Shown here: in pieces, positions 1-9,328 of the stretch
Numbering within the stretch: the stretch's first letter is position 1
Layout: each line of letters begins with the position of its first letter
Assembly (NCBI RefSeq): GCF_011250645.1
Contig: NZ_JAANNO010000004.1
Location: 1 to 64,000, forward strand
Direction of reading: 5' to 3'
From: Motilibacter aurantiacus
GTDB taxonomy: Bacteria; Actinomycetota; Actinomycetes; Motilibacterales; Motilibacteraceae
DNA: 64,000 bases
Notes under the pieces: model-generated
Told to the model about the DNA's origin: nothing
Seen by the model: the letters and a program-made list of their open reading frames with translations, nothing else
Databases searched by the model: none
Made by a program: the position numbers and the translations under genes

Positions 1-379
1 GTACGCCGCGGTCCTCGGTCGACACGCCGCGAAGGCCCTGCCAGCACCGAGCCGGCAGGGCCTCCGGCGTCGGGTGAGCGTCAGGCTTGCCTCGAGCCTC
101 GGCATCGACAGCTGGCTGGCGGCGGAGCACGCCTCCGGAGCGCGCCGCCGCTCCCGCGCTCGGATGGCCGGCTCCGGCCGGCAGCGCGGGCAGTCCGACA
201 ACGGAGCCGGGGCTTGCCGCACGCCCGCCGACCCCGCGCAGGCGGCTGTCCGGGGCTCGCCGGCCAGGCGGCGGTGAGCGGCCGTGGACGGCTCTGGACG
301 GTGGGAACCGGACTGCGCCCGGGCCGAGGCTTCCCGAGTCGGGAGGCACGGACCGCGCCTCCTCGTCCAGGAGGCAACG
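1..379. other. Gene-free left edge
   Basis: I find no convincing coding frame here. The overlapping frames are rich in Arg, Pro and Gly and look like non-coding GC-rich DNA. The stretch holds one strong hairpin (33-63), presumably ending a gene that lies outside the window, followed by the leader of the MFS gene that starts at 380. Confidence 0.55.
33..63. terminator. Intrinsic-type hairpin terminator
   Basis: A perfect 10-bp stem (AGGCCCTGCC at 33-42 with GGCAGGGCCT at 54-63) closes an 11-nt loop. There is no U-tract, as is usual in high-GC actinobacteria. It probably terminates a gene beyond the left edge. Confidence 0.6.
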
Positions 380-1837
380 ATGACCCCTCAGCTCGCCACC
401 TCTGCCGGCCTCGGGCCGCTACCCTTCCCCGACCCGCTGACCCGCGCCCGTCCCGCACGCGCGTCGAGCGCTCTGGTGCTGCTTTCCGCTGCCCAGTTCC
501 TCGTGCTGCTCAGCGCATCGATCGTCAACGTGGCGCTTCCCTCGGTGCGCAGCGGGCTGCAGCTGACACCGGCCGCGCTCACCTGGGTCGTCAACGCCTA
601 CGTCGTCGCGTTCGGGGCGTTGCTGTTGACCGGCGGCAGGGTCGCCGACGTCAGGGGGCAGCGCCGCACCTTCCGGGCCGGCCTGGCTCTGTTCACGGCG
701 GCGACGCTGGTGGCCGGGCTGGCACCGAACGCCACCGTGCTGCTTGCGGCACGCGCGCTGCAGGGAGCGGGGGCCGCCCTGCTGTCCCCGGCGGCCCTCG
801 CGCTGCTGCTCCGACTGCACCCCGAGCCGCGGCAGCGGGCGGGAGCGCTCGCGGTCTGGGGCGGTGTGTCCGCCGCCGGCGGCGCAGCCGGGGTGCTGCT
901 CGGCGGGGTTCTCACCGCATGGCTCGGATGGCGGTGGATCTTCCTCGCCGCCGTCCCGTTGGGGCTCGCGACGCTGGCGCCCTCCGCCGCGCTGCTGCCC
1001 GCCGACCCGGCTCGCACGCGTCGCGCACTGGACCTGCCCGGCGCGGGGCTGGTGGCCGCGACGCTGGTGCTCCTGACCTACGCGGTCGTCCATGGCGGGA
1101 GCACCGGCTGGACGACGCCTGCAACGCTCGGCAGCGCCGCCGCCGGCGCCGCGCTGCTGCTGGTGACCGTGGCCGTCGAGCGGCGAGAGCCCGACCCGCT
1201 GCTGCCGCTCGGACTGCTTGCCGACCGCCCGGTGCTGCGGGCCAACACGGCCATGGCACTGCTGGGAGCGACCTGGGTGGGGCTGTTCGTGCTGCTTGCC
1301 CTCTACCAGCAGCAGGTGCTGGGCTGGTCACCCCTGCGCTCGGCGGTGACGCAGCTCCCGCTTGCGCTGGCCAACGCGGTCGCGGCTGCCGCCACGGCTC
1401 CCGCCGCGCGACGACTCGGTGCGCGTGCGACCACGAGCGGCGCTCTGCTCCTGCTGGCGGCCGGGCTCGCTTGGCTGGGCGCGGCGGCCCAGACCGGCGG
1501 CACCTTCCTGCGCTCCCTGCTCGGCCCCACCGTCCTGATCGGTCTCGGCATCGGAGCCGCCTTCGTGCAGCTCACGTCCGCGGCCACCATCACCGTCCGC
1601 CCGCACGAGACCGGCGTGGCCGGTGGCCTGATCAACACCACCCGCCAGATCGGCGGTGCTCTCGGCCTGGCCGGCGCCCTGGCCATCGCCGCCGCACGCA
1701 CCTCCTCGGTGGACGTCGTGCCTCACACCGCCGCCCTGGCGGCCGGCTACCGCGCCGGACTGCTCACCCTGGCCGCCGCCGCTGCGCTCGCCGCCGCCGT
1801 CACCGGGACGGCACACCGGCCGACGCCCAGCTCCTGA
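380..1837 (+). CDS. MFS drug-type exporter, DHA2 (14-TMS) family
   Basis: A 485-residue polytopic inner-membrane protein, predicted to export small hydrophobic compounds by proton antiport. The ATG at 380 is chosen because AGGAGG lies 6 nt upstream (368-373); the frame is open further upstream but has no better start. About 14 hydrophobic segments follow a short N-terminal tail. The loop after TM2 carries the MFS motif A variant (GGRVADVRGQRR), and later segments are rich in Gly and Ala as in EmrB/QacA proteins. The carotenoid oxygenase gene follows after 46 nt on the same strand, so the two are probably co-transcribed. The substrate cannot be read from sequence. Confidence 0.9.
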   Translation: MTPQLATSAGLGPLPFPDPLTRARPARASSALVLLSAAQFLVLLSASIVNVALPSVRSGLQLTPAALTWVVNAYVVAFGALLLTGGRVADVRGQRRTFRAGLALFTAATLVAGLAPNATVLLAARALQGAGAALLSPAALALLLRLHPEPRQRAGALAVWGGVSAAGGAAGVLLGGVLTAWLGWRWIFLAAVPLGLATLAPSAALLPADPARTRRALDLPGAGLVAATLVLLTYAVVHGGSTGWTTPATLGSAAAGAALLLVTVAVERREPDPLLPLGLLADRPVLRANTAMALLGATWVGLFVLLALYQQQVLGWSPLRSAVTQLPLALANAVAAAATAPAARRLGARATTSGALLLLAAGLAWLGAAAQTGGTFLRSLLGPTVLIGLGIGAAFVQLTSAATITVRPHETGVAGGLINTTRQIGGALGLAGALAIAAARTSSVDVVPHTAALAAGYRAGLLTLAAAAALAAAVTGTAHRPTPSS

Positions 1838-1883
1838 CCCGACTCCCACCTCCCAGCCACCCCCCACGAACGAGGAGAGCTCG

Positions 1884-3254
1884 ATGTCCGTCACGGCCCG
1901 CCCCTCCGTCGACCTCACGGCCAAGCCTTACCTACGCGGCCACTACGAGCCCGTCGTCGACGAGATCACCGCAACCGAGCTCCAGGTGCACGGCACCCTG
2001 CCGACCGAGCTCGAGGGCCGGTACTTCCGTAACAGCCACAACCCGATGCCCGGCGTCACTCCGACGAACTGGTTCGCCGGCTCCGGCATGATCCACGGCG
2101 TGCGCCTGCGCGCCGGCAAGGCGGAGTGGTACCGCAACCGCTGGGTCCGCACGCCCGCTCTCGAGGGCGTCCCCTACCGCCGAGCCGACGGCAGCATCGA
2201 TCTGACCGCCAGCGTCGCCGGCACCAACGTGATCGAGCACGCCGGCAGGATCCTCGCCCTGCAGGAGCAGAACCTGCCCTTCGAGCTCACCCGCGACCTC
2301 GACACCGTCGGCCCGTACGACTTCGCCGGCAAGCTGCAGACCTCCATGACCGCCCACCCGAAGGAGGACCCGGTCAGCGGTGAGCTGCACTTCTTCTCCT
2401 GGTCCCCCTTCCCGCCGCACGTCACCTACTACGTCGCCGACCGCGACGGCGACGTCGTGCGCGCCGAGGCGGTTCCCGGAGCAGGCCCGACGCTGCAGCA
2501 CGACTTCGGGCTCACCGCCAGTCACGTCGTGTGGCTGGACATGTCGCTGGTGTTCGACCACACGGCCGCCGGGCTGCCGTTCTCGTGGAGCGAGACCTAC
2601 ACGCCGCGGATCGGGGTCATGCCGCGCACCGGCCCGGCGACCGTGCGGTGGTTCGAGATCGAGCCCGGCGCGCTGCTGCACGTCGGCAACGCCTACGAGG
2701 ACGCCGAGGGCAACATCGTCGTGGACGGCCCCCGATACGACCGGTCCGCCTGGGAGGTCACCGACAAGTTCAGCCGGGGCGCTCCGGGCTGGCTCGAGAC
2801 CCCGAACGGCGGCGCGGTAGCGACCCGCTGGGTGCTCGACCTCACCAGCGGCAAGGCCTCCCAGCACCACGTCGACGACTTCGTCACCGAGTTCCCGAGC
2901 ATCAATGAGGACTACCTCGGCCGCCAGAACCGCTACAGCTACGCGATGGCCTCACCGGGCGGCGGGCTCGACGGGTACGCGGTGGTCAAGCTGGACGCCA
3001 CCACCGGGCAGACCCGCATCGCCGAGACGGGCCCGGACCGCATGCCGGGCGAAGCGGTGTTCGTCCCGGCGCAGGGCGCCAGCCGCGAGGACGACGGCTA
3101 CCTCATGACCCTCGTGAGCGACATCGCCGCCAACGCCTCTGCGCTGCTGGTCCTCGACGCCGGCAGCCTGGAGACCATCGCCGCCGTCGAGCTGCCCCGC
3201 CGGGTCCCCTCCGGCATCCACGGCAACTGGATCCCGGACGCCGACCTGCACTGA
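1884..3254 (+). CDS. Carotenoid/stilbene oxygenase, RPE65 family
   Basis: A 456-residue non-haem iron dioxygenase that cleaves double bonds in carotenoids, apocarotenoids or lignostilbenes. The four iron-binding histidines of the family are recognisable at His158 (TAHPKEDP), His206 (QHDFG), His266 (LLHVGNAYE) and His446 (GIHGNW), and the N-terminal part has the typical GRYFRNSHNP segment. There is no signal peptide, so it is cytoplasmic. The start at 1884 has a GAGGAGAG ribosome site. Length and motifs indicate a complete bacterial enzyme, nearer the apocarotenoid/lignostilbene group than phytoene-derived plant enzymes. It sits 46 nt behind an exporter gene and converges on a regulator gene. 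The exact substrate is unknown. Confidence 0.9.
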   Translation: MSVTARPSVDLTAKPYLRGHYEPVVDEITATELQVHGTLPTELEGRYFRNSHNPMPGVTPTNWFAGSGMIHGVRLRAGKAEWYRNRWVRTPALEGVPYRRADGSIDLTASVAGTNVIEHAGRILALQEQNLPFELTRDLDTVGPYDFAGKLQTSMTAHPKEDPVSGELHFFSWSPFPPHVTYYVADRDGDVVRAEAVPGAGPTLQHDFGLTASHVVWLDMSLVFDHTAAGLPFSWSETYTPRIGVMPRTGPATVRWFEIEPGALLHVGNAYEDAEGNIVVDGPRYDRSAWEVTDKFSRGAPGWLETPNGGAVATRWVLDLTSGKASQHHVDDFVTEFPSINEDYLGRQNRYSYAMASPGGGLDGYAVVKLDATTGQTRIAETGPDRMPGEAVFVPAQGASREDDGYLMTLVSDIAANASALLVLDAGSLETIAAVELPRRVPSGIHGNWIPDADLH

Positions 3255-3277
3255 CCGGCGCAGCAGCATCCGCCACG

Positions 3278-3304
3278 GCGCGGGGCCCTTGCAGGGCCCC
3301 GCGC
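3278..3304. terminator. Bidirectional hairpin terminator
   Basis: A perfect 12-bp stem (GCGCGGGGCCCT, 3278-3289, with its complement at 3293-3304) and a 3-nt loop lie between the convergent oxygenase and regulator genes, and can serve both. Confidence 0.75.
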
Positions 3305-3313
3305 GGCCGGGCG

Positions 3314-5398
3314 TCACCTTGCCTGCAGCTCCCGCTCCCACAGCGACTCGCACACACCGGCGACCGCGAAGCGCAGGTGCCGCCGGTAGGTGCCGAACGG
3401 CAGGCCGAGCCGGCGGGCGGCGGCCTCGTGCGTGGGCGCACCGGAGAAGTACGTCGCCACCAGCGCCGCGTGCGCCTTCACCCCGGCCAGGTCACGGCGC
3501 AGGCCCTCCACGGCTTCCTCCACCACCGCGCGCAGGACCACGACCGCGTCCTCACCCCCCGCTCGGCACAGCGCACTGTCGAGCAGCCGGTTCGTGGCGA
3601 ACCCCTCGGGGTGACGCCAGGTCCGCAGGGCCAGGCGCACGCTCTCGTCGAACTCCTCGCGCTCGAGCCGCAGCTGCGAGACGTCACGCGCGCCCTGCGC
3701 CTGCCGCGGGACGCTCGGGCCCTGGCCTGCGACACTGGCCGGAACCTGCTGGCGGACCACCGCGGCGAACCAGTCCTCGAACGGCTCCAACCGCCAGTCG
3801 CTGACGAACAGCCCGTACGTGCGGCCGCCGACCACGGCCCGCTCGCCGGAGTCAGCCATCGCACTGCCCAGCCGCGCCGCCCACGCCTCGACGTCCTGGT
3901 ACACGAGGAATCCCTGGGCCCGCCCGCTCGCCCGGTAGGCCTCCACCAGGCCTCGCCAGTGGTTCAGCTCGAGCACCGGAGAAGGCTGCTCGTAGGCCGC
4001 CGGGTAGACCGCGAAGCGCGTGACCGCGAGGTGCTCCCCCGACCGGGCCGGGCGGGTCTGCGTGCTGTAGCGCCACGCCGCCGCCACCACCGGGTCGATG
4101 GCCACCTCCTCCGGGTCGGGAGGCGCCGGCAGCGTCAGATGCGCGGAGAACGCGACCAGGTCCCCGGTCCGGGTGTCACGGAAAACGTGGAAGCCGGCGG
4201 GCTGGCGCGCGTACCAGAACCGGACGAGGGCGGCCGACTCCGCCCCCTCGACCTGCTCGGCCAGGGCCGCGACGTGCTCGAGCAGCTCGGGACGCATCAC
4301 GTCCTCGTAGACCCCGCCCTGCCGGGACCAGGCGTACATGTCGCGCACGATCGGCACGTCGCGGTAGAGGTAGATCGCCCGGCCCATCGCCTCCAGCATC
4401 GCCGACTCCGGCGCCTGCCTGGCCTGGCGCAGGTGCTCGCGCAGCAGGCTCTCGCGGACCGCCTCGAACGCCTGAGGCGCACGCCACCGCAGGTCTGCGA
4501 CCAGGACTTCGCGGGCCGCGTCGTGCGGGAACAGCCCCTGCGGCGCCGACTCCATGAACGGCAGCTCGCGCAGCCACTGGAACAGCGCGGGGACGTCCTC
4601 GTCGGTGAGCGCCGCGTGCAGAAGCTCCTCCGTGGTCGTCCACGCCTGCGCCGCGACCTCGAGCGCGCGGCGGTGCCGAGCGGAAGGAACTTCCCCGATC
4701 AGGCGCGTCATCAGCACCGCGAGCACCTCGGCCTGCGGGGCCCAGTCCTGCTCCTCGGCGCCCGACCCGCGCGGCACCGCTGCGGTCAGCGACAGGACGA
4801 GGGGGTTGCCGCCGGCGAACGCCAGCCGGGAGGCGACATCCTCCGCCCGCACGCCCCGAGCTGCCAGCAGCGCCGCGGACTCCTCCACGTTCAGCGCCGC
4901 AAGCTCCAGGACCTCCATGGCGGTGGCCCAGCCCGCGTCCACCGACCACTCGACCTCGGGGGCAGTGCGGCCGCTGACCACGACCAGCGCGCCGGGCGCC
5001 GACCTCGGAAGGAACCGTTCACGCAGCCACGGCTCCAGCCAGCGGCACTGCTCGAAGGTGTCCACCACCAGCACGGCACCGGGCTGCTGGAGCAGCGCTG
5101 CGGCGGCATCCTCGAAGTCCTGCGGGGACGGGCCGATGAAGTGCCCGTCGAGCTCGACGACCGTGCGCCCGGCCGCCCGGGCCTCCTGCGCCCAGAGCCG
5201 GGTCAGCGTCGACTTCCCGATCCCGCCGGGGCCGTGCACCCACAAGAGCGCGACAGCGCCAGGGTCGTCCAGGGCGCGCCGGAAGACCTCGCACTCGCGT
5301 CGACGCCCCACCAGGGCCTGCGCGCGGGCGGCGTGCAGCCGCCGCGCCAGCGGTCCCGCGCCGGTCGTGCTCGTCGTCGCGTTCTCCTCAGGGGGCAT
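3314..5398 (-). CDS. STAND-type P-loop ATPase, probable transcriptional regulator
   Basis: 694 residues. The N-terminal NTPase domain opens with the LVGRRRE segment, a Walker A GPGGIGKST at about residues 56-64 and a Walker B AVLVVD at about 108-113. The middle is helical and Ala/Leu-rich, without clear repeats. The last 45 residues (HEAAARRLGLPFGTYRRHL) resemble a sigma-70 region 4 or LuxR-type helix-turn-helix, suggesting a DNA-binding output. The ATG at 5398 is preceded by AGGAGG. Proteins of this kind act as ATP-dependent signal-sensing switches. It faces the exporter/oxygenase pair and is a candidate regulator of it, but no target site was found and the link is inference. Confidence 0.75.
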   Translation of the reverse strand: MPPEENATTSTTGAGPLARRLHAARAQALVGRRRECEVFRRALDDPGAVALLWVHGPGGIGKSTLTRLWAQEARAAGRTVVELDGHFIGPSPQDFEDAAAALLQQPGAVLVVDTFEQCRWLEPWLRERFLPRSAPGALVVVSGRTAPEVEWSVDAGWATAMEVLELAALNVEESAALLAARGVRAEDVASRLAFAGGNPLVLSLTAAVPRGSGAEEQDWAPQAEVLAVLMTRLIGEVPSARHRRALEVAAQAWTTTEELLHAALTDEDVPALFQWLRELPFMESAPQGLFPHDAAREVLVADLRWRAPQAFEAVRESLLREHLRQARQAPESAMLEAMGRAIYLYRDVPIVRDMYAWSRQGGVYEDVMRPELLEHVAALAEQVEGAESAALVRFWYARQPAGFHVFRDTRTGDLVAFSAHLTLPAPPDPEEVAIDPVVAAAWRYSTQTRPARSGEHLAVTRFAVYPAAYEQPSPVLELNHWRGLVEAYRASGRAQGFLVYQDVEAWAARLGSAMADSGERAVVGGRTYGLFVSDWRLEPFEDWFAAVVRQQVPASVAGQGPSVPRQAQGARDVSQLRLEREEFDESVRLALRTWRHPEGFATNRLLDSALCRAGGEDAVVVLRAVVEEAVEGLRRDLAGVKAHAALVATYFSGAPTHEAAARRLGLPFGTYRRHLRFAVAGVCESLWERELQAR

Positions 5399-5617
5399 GG
5401 GCTCCTCCTGCAGTCCGCCGCTTCCCCAGCTCCTTCGCCGTCGGGCCCTGTCGCCTGATCATGCCAGTCGCCCGGTCGGCACGAGCGCGCTCCACCGGGC
5501 GCGAGCGGGCCGCCGTGGACGCTCGTGGCCCCTCGTGGCTGGACCCCTGCGGGACCGAGGGTGAGGACGAGCGGGCGCCACGGGCGCGCCCGACGTCCCA
5601 CCTCGAGAGGCAGACCC

Positions 5618-6118
5618 ATGAACACCAACGCCACGCACGGCGACTCCACCGCGGACGTGGGCATCGACGACGCCGCTCCCGTCATCACCCGGGACAGCAT
5701 CGTGGTCGGCGCACCCCTCGCGCTGGTCTGGGACGTGCACACCGACCTGCTGTCCTGGACGGAGTGGCAGCCGGGGGTGGGCGGGCTCGAGCTGCTCACC
5801 GAGGGGCCGCTGCGCCCCGGGACCTCGTTCCGCTGGTGGGTGGAGGGCCTGGACGTCACCTCCACGGTCCGGCAGGTCGAGCCGTACCGCCGCCTGGTCT
5901 GGGGCGGCCCGGCCAACGGCATCGACGGTCGGCACGTCTGGGAGTTCGAGACGGTCGAGGGCGGCGTGCTGGTCCGCACCGCGGAGTCCTGGAGCGGGGA
6001 GCCGGTGGAGGCGGACGTGGCGTACGCGCAGGCCGCGCTGGACGCCTCCCTCGCCCAGTGGCTGCGCGGGCTCAAGGGCCGCGCTGAGGCACTGGCCGCC
6101 GCGGCTGCTGCCCATTGA
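5618..6118 (+). CDS. SRPBCC (START-like) family protein
   Basis: 166 residues with the hydrophobic-ligand-binding SRPBCC fold. The strand pattern starts at ITRDSIVVGAPLALVWDVHTDL, followed by a SWTEWQPGV segment typical of the polyketide-cyclase/AHSA1-like group, and it ends in a long C-terminal helix with SLAQWLRGLKGRAEAL. It is cytoplasmic. The start at 5618 (MNTNATHGD) has a GAGAGG site 8-13 nt upstream; the open frame extends upstream but that part reads as non-coding. It is divergent from the STAND regulator with 219 nt between them. The ligand is unknown. Confidence 0.8.
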   Translation: MNTNATHGDSTADVGIDDAAPVITRDSIVVGAPLALVWDVHTDLLSWTEWQPGVGGLELLTEGPLRPGTSFRWWVEGLDVTSTVRQVEPYRRLVWGGPANGIDGRHVWEFETVEGGVLVRTAESWSGEPVEADVAYAQAALDASLAQWLRGLKGRAEALAAAAAAH

Positions 6119-6134
6119 GCCACGCGGACAGGAA

Positions 6135-6161
6135 GCCCCGCAGGTCGATGACCTGCGGGGC
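6135..6161. terminator. Bidirectional hairpin terminator
   Basis: An 11-bp stem (GCCCCGCAGGT at 6135-6145 with 6151-6161) has a 5-nt loop. An outer GACAGG/CCTGTC pair (6127-6132 and 6164-6169) lengthens it. It lies between the convergent SRPBCC and GMC genes. Confidence 0.75.
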
Positions 6162-6234
6162 GCCCTGTCGATTGCTCAGACTCTAGGCTCGTCGCCGGGA
6201 CCACGAGCTCTCCGTGAGGTGGGAGCCCCGTCGC

Positions 6235-8472
6235 TCAGGCTCGTGCAGCGAGGCCCGCAGCGACCCCACGGGCGAAGCCCCACGCGAAAGCAGCCAGGGT
6301 GCCCACCGGGTGAGGGCCGTGCGGCCGCAGCGTGGTCAGCATGCGCGCGACCTCGAGCGCCGGGATCCGCAGCTCGCCGTCCTCGTCGCCCCAGGCACCG
6401 GCGGTGCCGACCGCGGCCTGCATCCGTGTCACCGCCGCCCACGGCCCGCCCGTCCCACGCCAGACGCGCTTGCTGCCGTGCACCTGCCGTTCCTGGCCCT
6501 GCGCGTCCAGGAACGGCAGGACGTAGCTCATGCTGCGCCCCTTGGGATGCGGCGCGAGAAGGTGCAGCCGGCCGGCATGCACCGGGGTCGGCCCCGCGGT
6601 CACTCCCGCGATCTGCACCGTCCCGGACACCTCCAGCGCGTGCACGGGGTCGGCCAGGACCGCGGCGAGGTCCGGGGCATGCACGTGCAGCCGAGCCTCG
6701 GCAGCGCGGGGGACGCCGTCGACGAACAGCACCCCGCGCATGCGCTCGGTGAAGCGAAGCCCGCGGCGGGGAGCCAGCCGCTGCGCCGGCGCACGGCGCG
6801 CCACCTCCACGGCCGCGTCCTCCGGCAGCTCGGGACGCACCGCGACCGCATGCTCAGGCGCCCGCCACGCCGGGTCGCCCAGGAGCGCCCGGACGAGCCG
6901 CTCCACGCAACGCTCAGCGACGGCCGCGATCGTCAGCGAAGGGTTCGCGCCGGTCGCTCCCGGCAATGCCGCGCCATCGAACACGTAGAGCCCCGGATAA
7001 CCGTGGACCTGGCCGTCGCTGTCGACCACACCGGCGCGTGGGTCCTCGGACATCCGGGCACCTCCGAGGTTGTGGACCGTCACCGGCTGGCGCAGCAGCC
7101 GCCAGGTGGGTGTCACCAGCGGCTCCGCCCCCAGAGCGCGGACGAGCTCGCCAGATGCGGCCTGCTCGGCGGCGTACAGCGCGGAGTTGCGCGCGACGTC
7201 CCAGCGAACCCGCAGCCTGCCCCGCGGCGTCAACTCGAGCCGGCCGTCGGCCCTGTCGCGCCCCATCGCCAGCATGACCAGCGTGCGGTCGTCGTCCTGC
7301 TCCAGCGTCGAGGCGAGATCAGCGGCTTCGCGCACCACCCTGCGCGCCCCACTGCGCAGCAGAGCAGCAACGTGTGCCGGGAGGGCCGCAACATCCAGCA
7401 TCCGCACCAGCTGCGCCAGATGCCGTGAGTAGCCGCCGTCCTGCAGGACGAACCACGAGTCCCGTCCCTCACCCTGCGCGCGCACCAGCGCAGTAGTCGT
7501 GATGGTCGGCCCTTGCGAGGGGTACGCGGCGGCCGCCGTGCCACGGCCGAAGCTGAGGAAGTCGCCGTTGCCGGAGAACCCGTGCCCCAGGGCGGTGGAC
7601 AGCGCCGGCAGCGTCCGCAGCTCGTCACGGTTGCGCAGCAGCAGCTCCGTCGTGCCCACCGCGCCCGCGCACAGCACGACCGTGGCAGCGGTGACCGTGC
7701 GCTGGGTCGACCGGTCGCCGTCATCCGGGTCGTGCTCCCGCAGCACGACCCGGAACCCCGGCCGCAGCGGCTCGATCGACACGACCTCGGTCAGCGTCCC
7801 GATGTCAGCGCCGCAGGACTCAGCCAGCGCGAGGTAGTTCTTGTCCAGCGAGTTCTTCGCCCCCGTGTTGCAGCCGATGTCGCACTCCCCGCAGAACGAG
7901 CATCCCGGCTGCGCCACGCCGAACCGGTTGACCACCGGCGTGGACGGGTCGCCGAAGGTGATCGCCAGGTTCGGGCGCAAACTCGTGCTGGCTCTGCCGG
8001 TACGTTGGTGCGCCTCCTCGACCAGCAGCGTCTTCGGTGGAAGCTCGCCGGTCGCCGGGTCGTGCTGCACGGGGCCGACGCCGAGCATGGTGGAGGCCAG
8101 GTCGTAGTAGGGGTCGAGCTCTGCGCGGGTCCAGCCCGCCGGCCACTGCTCGTCGAACACCTCGGCAGGTGGACGCAGGGCGACGTTCGCGTAGACGAGC
8201 GAGCCGCCGCCGTACCCGGCTGCACTGATGGACATGATGTCGTTGAGCGGCCGGACGTCGTAGAGGCCATGCCCGCACGGCCACAGCCAGCCGTCGTCGA
8301 TGCGCGTCACCTTCCGCGGGAAATCCCCGGGCCCGAAACGGCGGCCACGCTCCACGACAGCGAGGTCCACTCCTGCCTGCGCGAGCCTCGCGGCGGCGAC
8401 GGCTCCCCCGAAGCCCGTGCCGACGACCAGCGCGGCGTACGAGTCCTTGGACAGGCGATCGACGGTTCCCAT
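6235..8472 (-). CDS. GMC-family FAD oxidoreductase with C-terminal extension
   Basis: 745 residues. An N-terminal FAD-binding Rossmann motif (VVGTGFGGAVAAARLA, about residues 17-32) and the second GMC signature (AGAVGTTELLLRN) place it near cholesterol-oxidase-like GMC enzymes. A cysteine cluster (CSFCGECDIGC) lies near residue 190. The substrate-side C-terminal GMC region includes NLGGARMSEDPRAGVVD and TGANPSLTIAAVAER. About 200 further residues, with no motif I recognise, make it longer than the usual 500-550. There is no signal peptide. It follows a membrane-protein gene by 25 nt, so the two probably form an operon. The substrate is likely a sterol-like or other hydrophobic alcohol, by inference. 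Confidence 0.85.
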   Translation of the reverse strand: MGTVDRLSKDSYAALVVGTGFGGAVAAARLAQAGVDLAVVERGRRFGPGDFPRKVTRIDDGWLWPCGHGLYDVRPLNDIMSISAAGYGGGSLVYANVALRPPAEVFDEQWPAGWTRAELDPYYDLASTMLGVGPVQHDPATGELPPKTLLVEEAHQRTGRASTSLRPNLAITFGDPSTPVVNRFGVAQPGCSFCGECDIGCNTGAKNSLDKNYLALAESCGADIGTLTEVVSIEPLRPGFRVVLREHDPDDGDRSTQRTVTAATVVLCAGAVGTTELLLRNRDELRTLPALSTALGHGFSGNGDFLSFGRGTAAAAYPSQGPTITTTALVRAQGEGRDSWFVLQDGGYSRHLAQLVRMLDVAALPAHVAALLRSGARRVVREAADLASTLEQDDDRTLVMLAMGRDRADGRLELTPRGRLRVRWDVARNSALYAAEQAASGELVRALGAEPLVTPTWRLLRQPVTVHNLGGARMSEDPRAGVVDSDGQVHGYPGLYVFDGAALPGATGANPSLTIAAVAERCVERLVRALLGDPAWRAPEHAVAVRPELPEDAAVEVARRAPAQRLAPRRGLRFTERMRGVLFVDGVPRAAEARLHVHAPDLAAVLADPVHALEVSGTVQIAGVTAGPTPVHAGRLHLLAPHPKGRSMSYVLPFLDAQGQERQVHGSKRVWRGTGGPWAAVTRMQAAVGTAGAWGDEDGELRIPALEVARMLTTLRPHGPHPVGTLAAFAWGFARGVAAGLAARA

Positions 8473-8497
8473 ACTCGGCCTCCTCGGCTCGTGACGA

Positions 8498-9328
8498 TCA
8501 GGCAGCGGCGGAACGCAGAGGAGCGACCGACTCGACGCTCGAAGCGTGGCCAGCAGGGCGAGACCCAGCTGGACCGGGCTCGACGTGGCCCCCGATCAGA
8601 GTTGCGAGCTGCCGGCGACGTCGCCGCCACGGCTCCGCCCGCTGCTCCGCGAGCTGCGCGCGCCGGGAGCCGGGCGCGTAGAGCCATCGCGCCCACGGGC
8701 TGCGCGGCTCGGCCAGCCTGCTCGCGGGCACCAGCCCCACCACGGGCACGACGACGCAGACCAGGGCCAGCCAGAGCTTGCCCTTCAGCGCGGTGACGAC
8801 CGCGACCCCCAGGTTGAGACCGACGTAGCCGACGACGACCCACCGTCCGGCCTCTTGCCGGGCTGTCGCATCCGGGATGCCCAGAGGCGCCCAGCCGACG
8901 AGCAGCATGAGGGTAACGCCGGTGACCACGAGCACTGCGTCGATGGATGCGCGTCCCTGCTCCTGCCAGTACACGTCCTCGAGGTGCAGCAGCAGAGCGA
9001 ACTCGTCGAGGACCAACCCCGCGCCGACGCCGAACATGAGACCCAGGAGGTCGCGCCACGGAGTCACGGGCGCAGCGGTGAAAGCCAACAGCCCGCTCGC
9101 AAGCATCAGCAGGACGCCGAACAACTCGTGGTGCAGGTGGACTCCCCGCACCGAGATGTTCCCAGGCCACCACCGCACCTGCGCCCGGATCAATCGCGTG
9201 CTCGTCCTGCTCGCAGCAAAGGCACTCACGAGACCGGCAAGCAACAGGAGAACCGGCTGCTTGCCGGGGTCCACGATGCTCGTCTCGTAACAGGCGACGA
9301 GGGTCTCCCAGCTGTGACGAGGTGGCAC
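8498..9328 (-). CDS. Integral membrane protein of unknown function
   Basis: 276 residues with about six hydrophobic segments (around QPVLLLLAGLVSAF, LFGVLLMLASGLLAF, LLGLMFGVGAGLVLDEFALLLHL, AVLVVTGVTLMLLVGW, WVVVGYVGLNLGVAVV and LWLALVCVVVPVVGLVPAS). A polar, Arg-rich cytoplasmic tail of about 70 residues follows. A VHLHHE motif precedes TM2 and LDEFALLLHLEDVYW follows TM3; the conserved-looking His/Glu/Asp residues could bind metal. The GTG at 9328 has AGGAG at proper spacing. It lies 25 nt ahead of the GMC oxidoreductase, probably in the same transcript. I do not recognise the family with certainty. Confidence 0.8.
   Translation of the reverse strand: MPPRHSWETLVACYETSIVDPGKQPVLLLLAGLVSAFAASRTSTRLIRAQVRWWPGNISVRGVHLHHELFGVLLMLASGLLAFTAAPVTPWRDLLGLMFGVGAGLVLDEFALLLHLEDVYWQEQGRASIDAVLVVTGVTLMLLVGWAPLGIPDATARQEAGRWVVVGYVGLNLGVAVVTALKGKLWLALVCVVVPVVGLVPASRLAEPRSPWARWLYAPGSRRAQLAEQRAEPWRRRRRQLATLIGGHVEPGPAGSRPAGHASSVESVAPLRSAAA

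Noticed and set aside
3377-5458. 693-codon plus-strand open frame
   Set aside because: It is antisense to the STAND ATPase gene, rich in Arg/Pro/Gly, with no motifs. Long antisense frames are expected at this GC content.
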